Translations under genes and position numbers: made by a program
Virus record (IMG/VR): IMGVR_UViG_3300009537_000107
Location: 1 to 31,265 of that record
Length of the DNA stretch: 31,265 bases
Source of the DNA: a virus
Direction: 5' to 3' (one strand)
The notes under the pieces: generated by a model
What the model saw: the letters and a program-made list of their open reading frames with translations, nothing else
Databases searched by the model: none
What the model was told of the DNA's origin: nothing
In this document: positions 20,046-29,566 of the stretch, one piece after another
Layout: each line of letters opens with the position of its first letter
Numbering within the stretch: position 1 is the stretch's first letter

Positions 20046-23000
20046 TCAGCCTATGCGTGAATCGCTCCTGACCCGCCGATCCGTCGCCTCCGCCTCCTTG
20101 AGGTCGGAGTATGAGACGACTGCCTTAAGCACGGTTTGCCAGCTGGCGACATCGGAGCGCAATCCGCTGACCTCCCGGAGCAGGGCCTCGAAGAGCGCCT
20201 GGCTTCCGGCAGCGCCCTGCTGACCCTGTGGCGGCGAAGATGTGGTGGATCCGGACGGTCCTGCGATTACCGCCCCGGAGGCGAAGATAGGAGCTCCATT
20301 CTGGTACAGCGATGAGCTGATTAGCCTGTCGACCACATCTCTGTTGTTCTGATACACATTCCTGGACAGGATCATGATGGGCTCACCGCCCTCCATCTCG
20401 CCGATGGGGCGGCCTGTCTGCCCATCGGTGAGGCGGATGCCTCCATGTCCATGGCGTGGTCCCTCGGGAATGCCCGCGACAAAGCGGCCCATGGATCTTC
20501 CGGGGATGATCGAGCCCCGCTCGAACTGCTGGTTTTGAACTTTGGCCACCGCGACGGCCGTCCTGGCAAGCGCGAGCGCGCTGAGAATCGCGCCGACCGA
20601 ACCTGCGGATGCGACGCTGGCCGGGCTGGCCATATAGCCTGCTATTTCCTGCGCCACATCCACGTAAATCTTTCCGATTGTGAAGGCCTTCGCGATGGCG
20701 GCATTCTTTTTCCGTGCCTCGCCGTCTCTGCCCAGGGCCTCGATTCCGATGTCAATAGCCTGGTTCACCCAGTCTATGCCATTCTCGGAGACAGCCTTCT
20801 TCATCTCGGCTGTCTTCTTCTCCTGGGCGATGCTTTTTTTGTTGAACTCAATCTGATTGCTGAGCTTCTCCTGCTCCAGCTGGCGGGCCAGATCTCCCTC
20901 CAGCTGGCCATTTGCTGCGAGGAGTTGCAAGCGCTCATTGAGGGCTTGCTGGCGAATCTCGTAAAGCTGCGTTTCGAGCTCCGATTCGGCATCGAGCCTG
21001 GTGGAGAATTCCAATTCCAGCTGAAGCTCGCGCTCTCTCTGGCTCAACTGCATTTGGCTCATCGCTTTCTCCAGTGTCGCCTGCTCTTTCTGAGCACGCG
21101 CCTCCTCCAGCTTGTCGAACTCCGCATCTTCTGCCATGCGGATTTCGGCCAGGCCTTTGAGCAGCTCCAAATTCAGGAGAGCGGTTTGCATTTTGATCTG
21201 CTCGGGCGTGCCGACAAGAGCGGCGATCTTGCGCTGGGTGCTCAGCTGAAGCTGAGCCCTCTTCTGCTCCCATGGATCCTCAAGCAGACCGATCTGCAGG
21301 TCCTGGATCGCCGCTGCCGCAGTCTTCATGTCCTGGGCGAATTTCTCCTCTGCGCGTTTGGCATCCTCCAGCGCCTTTTCTCTCGCTTTCTGCGCTTTAT
21401 CAGCTGCCTTCTTCTCAGCCTCGGCCGCCTCAGCGACCTTTTTGGCCTTGTCCATCGCAGCGTCGCCGCCCGAATTCATGAGGGCATTCGCATCGCCCAT
21501 CGAGATCGCGAGGTTTTTGACCAGCTCATCGTAATTCTGGGTCTCTGCCGCAAGCTCCCTGGTGCTGCCCTCATATTCGCCCGTCTTCCCGATAAGCATG
21601 GTAATGCCCCCCTCTATCTTTGCGAATGCGGCAGCCCACTGCTGCTCGGTTGAGCTCGGAAATTTCGCAAGCAGCTCACCGGAGTTCTTGAACTGCTCAT
21701 TGAATTGCTTATACTGCTCGAACTGCTTTTCAAGCGGCGCGGAGAGATCGACATCCGCGCCGAGCTGTTTCATTTCCATAAAGCCCTTGTTGACGGTCCG
21801 CTGAGCTCCTGCCATGGATTGCAGGGCCGTTTTTTGCTTTTCCAAAACGTCCTTGACGATCTCGTCCTGCGTAGCGAGGAGCACCTTTTTTCTATACTCA
21901 TCATTGACCTCAGCCAGCCGCGCCGAGAGCTGCTGATTGGTCACCTTCTCCGCGTCCAGGTTCCCCAGGAACGCCGGATATTGAGCCTGAAGCTCGCCTA
22001 TGAGCTTCTTACGCAGGGCGTTGTCCTCATTCTGCTGCGTAATCGAACGCACGAGCGCGTTCACGCCGACGCGCTCCGCCTCCAGCTTCTCGCTGTACCT
22101 CTGCTCGCCGAGGCCCTTGTAGGCACCAGTGAGCCGCCCGAACCAGTTGACGATGTCGACGACTGCCGGGGCCAGCTTCGCGACCAGGTTCTCCGCGATC
22201 TGCAAGATTTGAGCCTTCGCGACCGACAGCTTCTGCGCCAGGCTGCCCGCCCCATTCTCGAAAGAATTCTGAGCGTCTTTCGACTTCTCCATTATCAGCT
22301 CATTCGTGGCGAGCGCCTTTGCCTGGTCGAGCATCGTGCCGGTGAGCTTGCTCTGCCCCCTCTCCAGGAGCTTGGTCGATATCTCCGCCTCGGAGATCGA
22401 TATTCCCAGTGACTTGAGACCGTCGCGCTCGCCGAGGAGCGCCTTGCGGAGAATCTCATTCACCTCCGTGGTCGTGCGGGTGCCGTTACTCCACTGGCTG
22501 AGCGCGCCGGCGAGCTTGAGCGATTCATTGCTCATCTCGGCAGCCTCCTGTCGGGTGAAGCCCATCGGTACCAGCAGGTCCCCGGTATCCGAGGCCAGTT
22601 GCTTGAATGCGTTGCTGGTGAGGCCAAGCTTCGTCGCATTGTGCCGGGCGAAGTCGTCGACGATGCCGGCCGCGTTGCCAAACACAGTTCTGTATTTATT
22701 CTCAACCAGCTCCGCATTCACGACTATGTCCTTCACCTTCAGCGCAAACCCGACGACCGATGCCGCCACAGCCGCGAATGCAATCACGATCGCGGCCTTC
22801 ATCTTGCCTCCGACCTTCTCCATCCGGCTGAGGCCGTCGGAGGTGCCATCCACTTCCTGGCGAACCTCCGCCATGCGGGCACGGGCGGCACGAAGCTCAG
22901 CAGCCTTCTTATTGAACTCCTCCGTCCCCGGAGAAAGGTGGGCAATTTCCCGGCTTAACTGGGCCGTCTGGTTTCGCAACTCCTGTAGAGTCTGGCCTGC

Positions 23001-23057
23001 CCTCTTGCCATTTATCTCGACCTCGACCTCGACCTTGTCTTTTCTAACGGATGCCAT
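20046..23057 (-). CDS. Tail tape measure protein
   Basis: A 1003-residue protein; the start MASVRKDKVEVEVEING at 23057 follows the upstream stop by 5 bases, and an earlier in-frame ATG (23144) lies within the upstream gene. Features: N-terminal helix (GQTLQELRNQTAQLSREIAH), a hydrophobic segment (about 89-107, AIVIAFAAVAASVVGFAL), a region of Ala/Lys/Glu/Gln-rich coiled coil (about 560-800) and Gly-rich turns near the C-terminus. This is the longest gene of the tail operon, as expected for the ruler of a siphovirus tail; about 1000 residues would suggest a tail of roughly 150 nm by the usual 0.15 nm per residue rule. Confidence 0.88.
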   Translation of the reverse strand: MASVRKDKVEVEVEINGKRAGQTLQELRNQTAQLSREIAHLSPGTEEFNKKAAELRAARARMAEVRQEVDGTSDGLSRMEKVGGKMKAAIVIAFAAVAASVVGFALKVKDIVVNAELVENKYRTVFGNAAGIVDDFARHNATKLGLTSNAFKQLASDTGDLLVPMGFTRQEAAEMSNESLKLAGALSQWSNGTRTTTEVNEILRKALLGERDGLKSLGISISEAEISTKLLERGQSKLTGTMLDQAKALATNELIMEKSKDAQNSFENGAGSLAQKLSVAKAQILQIAENLVAKLAPAVVDIVNWFGRLTGAYKGLGEQRYSEKLEAERVGVNALVRSITQQNEDNALRKKLIGELQAQYPAFLGNLDAEKVTNQQLSARLAEVNDEYRKKVLLATQDEIVKDVLEKQKTALQSMAGAQRTVNKGFMEMKQLGADVDLSAPLEKQFEQYKQFNEQFKNSGELLAKFPSSTEQQWAAAFAKIEGGITMLIGKTGEYEGSTRELAAETQNYDELVKNLAISMGDANALMNSGGDAAMDKAKKVAEAAEAEKKAADKAQKAREKALEDAKRAEEKFAQDMKTAAAAIQDLQIGLLEDPWEQKRAQLQLSTQRKIAALVGTPEQIKMQTALLNLELLKGLAEIRMAEDAEFDKLEEARAQKEQATLEKAMSQMQLSQRERELQLELEFSTRLDAESELETQLYEIRQQALNERLQLLAANGQLEGDLARQLEQEKLSNQIEFNKKSIAQEKKTAEMKKAVSENGIDWVNQAIDIGIEALGRDGEARKKNAAIAKAFTIGKIYVDVAQEIAGYMASPASVASAGSVGAILSALALARTAVAVAKVQNQQFERGSIIPGRSMGRFVAGIPEGPRHGHGGIRLTDGQTGRPIGEMEGGEPIMILSRNVYQNNRDVVDRLISSSLYQNGAPIFASGAVIAGPSGSTTSSPPQGQQGAAGSQALFEALLREVSGLRSDVASWQTVLKAVVSYSDLKEAEATDRRVRSDSRIG

Positions 23058-23061
23058 AGTG

Positions 23062-23571
23062 TCAGATGTTATCGGTGATTGCCTCAGCCGCCGACGTGGC
23101 GTAGCCCTGGAGCAGGCTGTCGATGAGGTGATGAATCGTGCCATAGAATGGCTTGGCGAACCACTTCTTCGGTTTGTGCTTGCCGGATTTCAGCTGACCG
23201 CGCACGATGCCCCAGGCGATCCGATTGATGGCCTGGCTCTCGGTCGGCACGCGCCCGGCTTTGTATCCGGGCACCCGGCGGAATTTGCCAATTCCCACTT
23301 TCTTGACGAACTCCTCCATAGCCTCCACCGGGGCCTGCTTCCTTCTGCTGATCGCCCTCATGTCCTTGATGCGGCCTGATGGCTCGAATGCCAGATAGAG
23401 CTTTGCGGTCGCCTCGCCGCTGGCCTTCACCACCTCGAACTGAAGCGACCTGAGCAGCTCGCCGCTCAGCACCAGCTTGCGCTGTCGTATCTTGTCCGCC
23501 AGGATCGCAAGCACCAGGCTGCCCCATTGCTGGATGGCCTCGTTAATGAATTGGTTTTGCTTCTCGGCCAT
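23062..23571 (-). CDS. Probable tail-completion / HK97-gp10-like protein
   Basis: A 169-residue protein directly before the tape measure gene. GELLRSLQFEVVKASGEATAKLYLAFEPSGRIKDM and the basic C-terminal SGKHKPKKWFAKPFYGTIHHLIDSLLQGY match the general layout of HK97-gp10-like tail-completion proteins (helix, beta sheet with long basic loops, final helix). The call is by layout and position, not by a firm motif. One base shared with the previous gene's stop. Confidence 0.5.
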   Translation of the reverse strand: MAEKQNQFINEAIQQWGSLVLAILADKIRQRKLVLSGELLRSLQFEVVKASGEATAKLYLAFEPSGRIKDMRAISRRKQAPVEAMEEFVKKVGIGKFRRVPGYKAGRVPTESQAINRIAWGIVRGQLKSGKHKPKKWFAKPFYGTIHHLIDSLLQGYATSAAEAITDNI

Positions 23572-25349
23572 CAGTCTTTCAATAAAGTGAGCTCGGCCGC
23601 CTCGATGCCGCTCATGGATATCTGCACCTCCATCTTCTCAATGAAGTAGTTCACCCCGTCGATGCGCTTGCGCCTGGTCATATCTAGGCTCAGCAGCTCA
23701 GAGATGGTGAGACGCGCCCGGCGATTGACCCGCTGCGTGGCGCGCATCATTTCGGCCCACTGTCTCCACCAGACATTGTACAGGCCATCATCTCCGCCCC
23801 AGCGGAGAGAATACTCAGCGATGCGTGTGCCATCCCATGCGTAATTGTCTGAGCTGCCCATTGGGTAGTCATCGCCATTGCTGTCGGGGACCAGGCCCCG
23901 ATAGAACAGCAAGCGCAACCCATGGGGAGCGACGATGTTATGGGCGATCACATAGTTCCCCTCCTGCTCAATTGATGGTATCTTCCAGAAGGCAGGCGGC
24001 GCCGGTGGGGACGTCCATTCGAAGTCGTCCGGGATTGTGTCATAACCCCGGAACATGGCCAGGGGGCAGAAGCCAGTCTCGATGGTGATGCCGCCCTTGA
24101 TTGGGCCGTAATCGTGGAGCAGGTGTGAAGCGAAAGTCCATGCCCGAATTGGCTGGTCATTGACGCTATAAGCGCGGAATTCGTCCAGGACGATCCGCAC
24201 GTCGCCCGGATCGTCGCCCCCCGGCAGCATAGAGAAATCGATCACCTCCGGATTCTCCTGCTGCCCGCGCAGATCGTGCGTTTCCTCCGACAGGTTCTGG
24301 TCGGCCGTGTCTCGTGTGAATTTGAAACTAATGTCCCTTGCTGGCTCATGCGTGAGCTCGTATGCCGGACTGGCAAGGTCTGTCCAGTCGTCGATGGCGG
24401 TGGAAGAGTAGATGTCCCTGAATGGCCGCAGTTCGACCATCTTCCGCGTGGCATCGAAAAACATGCCCAGGCAAAACATCTTTCTAAGGGCGATCAGAAA
24501 CTCCACGACGGTGGCGTCCGGCATTCCCTCGTTTACTATGACCGGCCGCGCCTGTGCGCTATTATCATGAAGCCACGCCTTAAGCGTGTTCAGCACAAGC
24601 GTGCCGAGCTCCGGATCCGCAAACCAGGAGCCCGCCATCGTGTAGCCTCCACGAGAAAATATCTGGTTCAGAATGTAATTGACGTACAGCAATGGCACGG
24701 TGTACACGCGGTTCCAGCCCCAGCTTTGCCCGAACGCCCGGAACCAGTCCCAATAGAAGCCCCCGCCATGCCAGTAGTTCTGCACCGGACAGATCTCCGT
24801 GATGCCAGGAAAGTTGCCGAAGCCATGGAATTCCATGGTTATTGACTCATCCGCCGCGCCGAAGCTGTAGTTCCGGACCGGAAAAAATACCCAATCACTG
24901 GCTGGCCATGGGCCAGCAGTGACGGTGTCGAGCATCACCTGCGTCCAGAAGCTTCCTGGCGGGTGCATGTCCCTGGGGCCCCCCAGGTCGAGATCTCTCA
25001 GCTGCAGGTCCTGTATGTCGGGACCGAAGTCCCCGCTGGCGGAGGCGAAATGCGCCTGATAATCGCGGTTGGTGGACTTGTTCACATAAAGCTTCCCGGC
25101 CAGAAAGGGCAGACCGCCCAGCCGGAGCTCGGCGTCGAGCATCACGACCGGCTCGCCATGCCTCAAGATCACCTTTGCATATCTCAGCAGGCCGCGATTC
25201 CGGTCTGTATCCGGAAGCTGGAAGGGGAAGATGAGGGTGCCGGGGATGCTTTCAAAGTCCCAGATCGGGTTGCTCCACTCCAGGCGAAGCGTGGTGGACG
25301 GCAGCAGATCCAGACTATCGCCAGTCGACGTGATGCGGAAGTCGATCAT
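23571..25349 (-). CDS. Tail/baseplate protein, 592 aa
   Basis: Start ATG 25349 (MIDFRITSTGDSLDLLPST) overlaps the previous stop (ATGA). The opening (LDLLPSTTLRLEWSNPIWDFESIPGTLIFPFQLPDTDRNRGLLRY) is a pattern I recall in long proteins of the tail gene cluster of Bacteroidota phages and probably a hub/distal-tail module. The rest is Trp/Tyr/Asp rich and beta-like, ending EKMEVQISMSGIEAAELTLLKD. Position between the previous tail gene and the tail-completion gene fits a baseplate hub. Not a clearly enzymatic protein; the role is inferred. Confidence 0.6.
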   Translation of the reverse strand: MIDFRITSTGDSLDLLPSTTLRLEWSNPIWDFESIPGTLIFPFQLPDTDRNRGLLRYAKVILRHGEPVVMLDAELRLGGLPFLAGKLYVNKSTNRDYQAHFASASGDFGPDIQDLQLRDLDLGGPRDMHPPGSFWTQVMLDTVTAGPWPASDWVFFPVRNYSFGAADESITMEFHGFGNFPGITEICPVQNYWHGGGFYWDWFRAFGQSWGWNRVYTVPLLYVNYILNQIFSRGGYTMAGSWFADPELGTLVLNTLKAWLHDNSAQARPVIVNEGMPDATVVEFLIALRKMFCLGMFFDATRKMVELRPFRDIYSSTAIDDWTDLASPAYELTHEPARDISFKFTRDTADQNLSEETHDLRGQQENPEVIDFSMLPGGDDPGDVRIVLDEFRAYSVNDQPIRAWTFASHLLHDYGPIKGGITIETGFCPLAMFRGYDTIPDDFEWTSPPAPPAFWKIPSIEQEGNYVIAHNIVAPHGLRLLFYRGLVPDSNGDDYPMGSSDNYAWDGTRIAEYSLRWGGDDGLYNVWWRQWAEMMRATQRVNRRARLTISELLSLDMTRRKRIDGVNYFIEKMEVQISMSGIEAAELTLLKD

Positions 25350-26899
25350 GGCGTGACCCTGGGAGTGAAGCTGTGCACGTTGAATGCGTGGTACCACTCG
25401 AGCTCGAGTGCCCACAGGTCTTGAAGGTCGTCGGCAATCTTCAGCTTGCTGTTGGTGATGATCACCGGAACATAGCGGTCAGGCCAGACCTCCCAGGCCT
25501 CTGCCCGGAGGATGGCGTCCGCCCAGGTCTCCGCTTCCTGGCGGAAGTGGTAGCCGCTGCGCCCTGTCACCCGCAGCTCACCCTTGCGCGTCTCCTGGAA
25601 ATATTGGCCCTCAGTGGACGGGTAATTCCGCGACAGCGTTCGTTCGCTCACCAGTCGCTCCGCGACGCTCTCTCTCTCCTCTGTGCCCGTAAGGGTCAGT
25701 GTCTCAGTTCCGCCAAGCGAGTTGCGGATGAGAAGATGGCGCACACGCGGATACTCGTGGTAATCGATCCGGTAACGCCGGATCTCTGAGATGCCCACCG
25801 CGCCGGGGTCCGGGGTCGTCAGCTGCAGCGTATAGCTCTCCAGTGTCTTGAGCGGCTCCAGGTTGGGCAGGCCCAGCTGCTCCGGCCCTGCTGGCCAGAT
25901 GTGCAGGTCAAAGCGCGTGATCAGGGGCTGGGACAGCGCCGCGGCCAGCGTCGTGGACGAGCCGTCGGTCCATTGCACCACCGCCTTCATGTCGAGATTG
26001 GCGACTGTTGCGCCTTCGACGAGAAAGAAGAGATATTCATGCTGCCCGGGCGTGAGCATTTTCTCGCGTCCCGCTGGCCACCAGCTCAAGAACTGCTTCT
26101 TGATCGGATAGTCGAATCCTGGCCACTGCGCCGGATCGATCCCTGCGAGAACAGCGTGGAATGGAACTGTGACGAATATACCCTGATAAGCAGGCGGCGA
26201 GCCGTGGCTCTCCGTTACTCGCACCCGCCACCGCCGATTCATTGCTGTGGCCAGCGAGGTTGCCGTCTGGTTGAATAAAGGAAGCTCCGGTGCCAGTTTG
26301 CTCCGAAGAACTTCCGAGAATTCGAAATCCGCCGACATGTCTGCGGCGGGAGATGAGTCAATCGTGAGAATTGTCGAGAAGACATCACTTCGGTAACCGA
26401 CCTCAAGTTGAAGATCAATAACAACGCGGTAGCGCGGAAGAAATACGGCGGCAGCTCCACCTTGGGAGGCCTCCAGGAAATATTGAGGCGGCACTGTTCC
26501 TGTGGTCAGATCGAATGCGGGAGAGGCCTGTTTTGCCTCAAACAAAAGTGAGGGGCCGGAGGCCATCACTCCCGCGAAGGTGATATTGAAATCCCGGCTC
26601 AGCAGGTAGTTCCGGTTGAAGTAGGTTATTTGGTCGATAACCCAGTCGGTCAGTGGCCCGGCAGTATATTCGCGGAGCTGCCGTCCGGAGTTATCCGGCA
26701 GCGCCACAAAGGTGAACACAATGGAATGCGGCCCCCACGCGATCTCGAAGGTAGAGCCACCGCTGACTCCGCCGCTGAATCCGAAATGAAGCTGAGACAG
26801 CTCCTCCGGGGTTACGAGGCCGCCGTCAGTGAGCAGATATAAATGCACGGGATTCCGCGCCGGGGAAACTGCCGGCGGCCCAGTCCCTGCGATGATCAT
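25346..26899 (-). CDS. Large tail protein of unknown function (517 aa)
   Basis: Start MIIAGTGPPAVSPARNPVHLYLLTDGG at ATG 26899 overlaps the previous stop by 4 bases; an earlier in-frame start (26938) falls in the upstream gene. The sequence is rich in short beta strands (FGFSGGVSGGSTFEIAWGP, YRVVIDLQLEVGYRSDV, LDMKAVVQWTDGSSTTL, TLTGTEERES). It ends with a WP-rich region (EAWEVWPDRYVPVIITNSKLK) and has no enzyme motif. It may be part of the tail tip or receptor-binding apparatus, together with the 592-residue protein. Confidence 0.58.
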   Translation of the reverse strand: MIIAGTGPPAVSPARNPVHLYLLTDGGLVTPEELSQLHFGFSGGVSGGSTFEIAWGPHSIVFTFVALPDNSGRQLREYTAGPLTDWVIDQITYFNRNYLLSRDFNITFAGVMASGPSLLFEAKQASPAFDLTTGTVPPQYFLEASQGGAAAVFLPRYRVVIDLQLEVGYRSDVFSTILTIDSSPAADMSADFEFSEVLRSKLAPELPLFNQTATSLATAMNRRWRVRVTESHGSPPAYQGIFVTVPFHAVLAGIDPAQWPGFDYPIKKQFLSWWPAGREKMLTPGQHEYLFFLVEGATVANLDMKAVVQWTDGSSTTLAAALSQPLITRFDLHIWPAGPEQLGLPNLEPLKTLESYTLQLTTPDPGAVGISEIRRYRIDYHEYPRVRHLLIRNSLGGTETLTLTGTEERESVAERLVSERTLSRNYPSTEGQYFQETRKGELRVTGRSGYHFRQEAETWADAILRAEAWEVWPDRYVPVIITNSKLKIADDLQDLWALELEWYHAFNVHSFTPRVTP

Positions 26900-27366
26900 T
26901 CCTCCACCTCCTCTCCGAACTTCTCCCCATAATAGCACCAGGCTACGGGCGCATCGGACGTGAACTCCACGCGCCAGCCGTGGAGGTTATCGGCAAGATG
27001 CCGGAGCACCTTGTCGTAGGCCAACGAATCGGCCAGGATGCTTGTCAGGCGGTTGTCGATGTCGTGTTTAATCTTTCCGAGGAGATCATGCACGATCTCC
27101 TCCATAGCTGCCATGGTGGCCAGCTCGGCGATGTCGTTGACTTCGATCGAAGTGTAGATCACGAAAGCGCCCTGATGCATAATGCGGCCGCGCGTCAGGA
27201 TGGCATCGATGCTGGGATACTCAAGCCACATGCAAGGGTAAGGCAATGTGGCGCGGGTCGCGTTGAGTATCATCTCCAAATCGCCCATGACGAAGCCGTT
27301 GATGGCGACATGATTCTCCGCCATCCATTTGAAATAATCGCGGTATGTGGTGATGTCGGTGATCAT
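26896..27366 (-). CDS. Putative tail terminator/head-tail joining protein (156 aa)
   Basis: MITDITTYRDYFKWMAENHVAINGFVMGDLEMILNATRATLPYPCMWLEYPSID... is an alpha/beta protein with a long helical segment (VNDIAELATMAAMEEIVHDLLGKIKHDIDNRL) followed by YDKVLRHLADNLHGWRVEFTSDAPVAWCYYG. The size and fold-like pattern suit a tail terminator or head-tail joiner. Adjacent overlaps (ATGA) on both sides. Function inferred from order only. Confidence 0.55.
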   Translation of the reverse strand: MITDITTYRDYFKWMAENHVAINGFVMGDLEMILNATRATLPYPCMWLEYPSIDAILTRGRIMHQGAFVIYTSIEVNDIAELATMAAMEEIVHDLLGKIKHDIDNRLTSILADSLAYDKVLRHLADNLHGWRVEFTSDAPVAWCYYGEKFGEEVEE

Positions 27367-28244
27367 CCGCCCTGATTTTGGTTACGCGCGAACTCGGCCT
27401 CCTGATGGGACAGAAGTCGCTGTGTGAGGTAGGTGAGCAAGGTCTTGGCGTTCGAGTAGCAGACCTTTTCCCAATCACCGAATGTCCCCGCATCGGCGAG
27501 GTCCATCAGCACCTTCGTCAGCCCGAATGCAGCCAGCGCAGATTTGGTTTTCGCGCCGCGCCCCGGCCGTGGAGGCGGCCACACTACCGAGTAGTCCTCC
27601 TGTAGCTTGCGCACCTGCGCCAGGTACCATTGCAAGATCATCATGCGCATCCCGATGCTCATACAGCGGAACTCCACCGCACGGCGGCCGCAGATGTCGG
27701 CGTTGTACTTTTCGCGTGGATCCCCGTCATACTCCACGTCGTTAATGTCGAGCCGGGCCTTTTCAGGGCGGCAGATCGTCGCGATCAGCTGGTTGAGGGC
27801 GGACGGATCAGGTTTTTCAGGATCGCAGAGCGCACGCAGGTGCTGCTCAGCGTTGGCGAGCTCGATAGCGCACATGTTGTCGAGGCCCTGGCGGGGGAGA
27901 TGGTAGAGCCGGTCCTTGAAAAGGAACCGCCCGCTCTGGATGAACTCGGGTGGCGCTTTCCACAGCCACGAGAGAACAGCCAGCATGTCGGCTATCTGCT
28001 CGGCAGTCAGCTTCTGCCAAACACGCTCCGGCAACTGGGTGAGATTGCGAAGGACGGTCAGCTTTTGTCGGGTTGCGTCTCCGCCCATATAGAGCTGTGG
28101 GACGATGCGCATAATCTGGCAGTCAGTCATCTCGGACCATCGGGCTGGCAGGTCGAGTTCTCCACGAAAAAACCGGGGCCGCATCAACATCAAAATGAAC
28201 TCGATGAACCCGGCAGGGCGAATACGATAGCTTACTTTATGCAT
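27363..28244 (-). CDS. Unknown 293-residue structural-region protein
   Basis: Mostly helical (GFIEFILMLMRPRFFRGELDLPARWSEMTDCQIMRIVPQLY..., LPERVWQKLTAEQIADMLAVLSWLW) and basic in its second half. It contains ICRPEKARLDINDVEYDGDPREKYNADIC, a pattern of two Cys 30 residues apart. Located among head-tail genes after a membrane protein and before the 156-residue protein. Could be an assembly chaperone or a tail-region protein; no domain recognised. Confidence 0.6.
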   Translation of the reverse strand: MHKVSYRIRPAGFIEFILMLMRPRFFRGELDLPARWSEMTDCQIMRIVPQLYMGGDATRQKLTVLRNLTQLPERVWQKLTAEQIADMLAVLSWLWKAPPEFIQSGRFLFKDRLYHLPRQGLDNMCAIELANAEQHLRALCDPEKPDPSALNQLIATICRPEKARLDINDVEYDGDPREKYNADICGRRAVEFRCMSIGMRMMILQWYLAQVRKLQEDYSVVWPPPRPGRGAKTKSALAAFGLTKVLMDLADAGTFGDWEKVCYSNAKTLLTYLTQRLLSHQEAEFARNQNQGG

Positions 28245-28245
28245 T

Positions 28246-28557
28246 TTAGCTTTTTTGTTGCGTCATTGAATTCAATTTTCGGTTGATCGCTTGCAGCTCG
28301 GTCTGCACCACTCCCCTTAGCGTGGTCTTCAGCTGCTCGTCTGCCAGGTCCTTGCCGTCGCCATCGAACTTGCTGGTGAAGGCCGAGATCACCTCAATAT
28401 TCCTGGCCAGCAGGTCCTTCAGGGCTTTGGTATTTTTCATGTTCTCGCGCCACAAAATCGTGACCGCGATCAGTAGCAGAAGAAGCAAGAGCCCATACAC
28501 CGTCGTCGGGCTTACGGCCCATGCCTGGTCAAGTGGAGATGATGTTGCTGTGTCCAT
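28246..28557 (-). CDS. Small single-TM protein (103 aa), possible holin-like or virion-membrane protein
   Basis: Residues about 19-36 are a strong transmembrane segment (TVYGLLLLLLLIAVTILW) after a short N-terminus; the remaining 65 residues are a soluble helical tail (LKDLLARNIEVISAFTSKFDG...TELQAINRKLNSMTQ). One TM with a cytoplasmic coiled helix resembles some class III holins and phage accessory proteins. Its presence within head/tail genes rather than next to an endolysin makes the lysis role uncertain. Confidence 0.6.
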   Translation of the reverse strand: MDTATSSPLDQAWAVSPTTVYGLLLLLLLIAVTILWRENMKNTKALKDLLARNIEVISAFTSKFDGDGKDLADEQLKTTLRGVVQTELQAINRKLNSMTQQKS

Positions 28558-28567
28558 TTACGTTGCA

Positions 28568-29566
28568 TTAAGTCATGAAGCTCGTCATCCCGGTCTGATC
28601 TCGTGGCTCATAGGGCTGGGACGACTTATGCACCGGGTTGCAGGGCGATGCGGCGATCAGCGGGTAATCGTCGATTTTCGTGTGGATGAACTTCTGAAGA
28701 TTGGTCTCGGCGGCTGCGGCGAGCGTGGAGATTTCCGCGCGGAAGGCTTCCCGCAGTTCCTGGTCGGCGGCTTTTGTCGGGGCTCCTGCGGAGTAGTTTC
28801 CCATGCTCGGCATCCGCAAGCCGTCTGGGGTGAGCCAAACGGAGCTCATCCGGCTCCAGCTTAGGATGGCGTGGTAAGCCACCACCGGGCGGATGCGCTC
28901 GAGCAGTGCCTGATTCGCCGGGCTTGCAGTTCCGGCCAGCAGCTCAGCCTTCAGCTCCGCGAACTGATCCTCGCAAATCCATGGAAGGACGCGGGCACGC
29001 TCGGCCTGCCCCATAGTCGGCCGCAGCGCTAGGTACAGACGGTGGCTCCCCCTCGCGTCGACGAACTCTCCGAGTTCCTTTGCGGAGCTGATGAAGAGGT
29101 CGCGGCTGCGGACGAACTCCGCAGACGACTCCCACGCGGGGAAGTCTCCCTGCGGGCTCTCGGCGAGAAAAAGAAGAAGGGCCTCCGCAGCCTCATCTGC
29201 TGCAAGCCAGGTGCGGCCCTGGAGCTCGAAGAATGTCCACTGGCGAATGCCGGCCGTGGTACCATCCTTGCTCTGAACCTCCTGCACTCCGATGTTGCTG
29301 AAGTGCACCATCATTGTGGGCAGGGCGATCAGCAGCATATACTGCGCGACCACGCGCTGGGCGTATGGGAGCAGGGCTTCCTGCTGCAGGCTGAGGTTGT
29401 TGCTCTCGTAAGCGCTGACCAGGTTGGCAAACTCGATGCTGCCGAGCAGGGGCTTCAGGTAGCGCTCCTGTGCCAGATCAACATGAGGCTCCAGGAGCTC
29501 CATGCTAGTGGAGTTGTTCGCGGTCACATACTTCCGCACGTCGCCGATGTCGCGGAGCAAGCTCAT
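28568..29566 (-). CDS. DUF6712-like head-tail protein
   Basis: A 332-residue protein with start MSLLRDIGDVRKYVTANN at 29566 overlapping the portal stop (ATGA). The segment MELLEPHVDLAQERYLKPLLGSIEFANLVSAYE, then QYMLLIALPTMMVHFSNIGVQEV, matches my memory of the DUF6712 family found next to portal genes in Bacteroidota phages. The C-terminal half has a second, similar domain (ALLERIRPVVAYHAILSWSRM). Likely connects portal and tail or completes the head; this is inference from position and family. Confidence 0.68.
   Translation of the reverse strand: MSLLRDIGDVRKYVTANNSTSMELLEPHVDLAQERYLKPLLGSIEFANLVSAYESNNLSLQQEALLPYAQRVVAQYMLLIALPTMMVHFSNIGVQEVQSKDGTTAGIRQWTFFELQGRTWLAADEAAEALLLFLAESPQGDFPAWESSAEFVRSRDLFISSAKELGEFVDARGSHRLYLALRPTMGQAERARVLPWICEDQFAELKAELLAGTASPANQALLERIRPVVAYHAILSWSRMSSVWLTPDGLRMPSMGNYSAGAPTKAADQELREAFRAEISTLAAAAETNLQKFIHTKIDDYPLIAASPCNPVHKSSQPYEPRDQTGMTSFMT

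Noticed and set aside
20445-21653. Plus-strand 402-codon open frame
   Set aside because: Antisense to the coiled-coil part of the tape measure gene; Leu-rich shadow typical of such regions.
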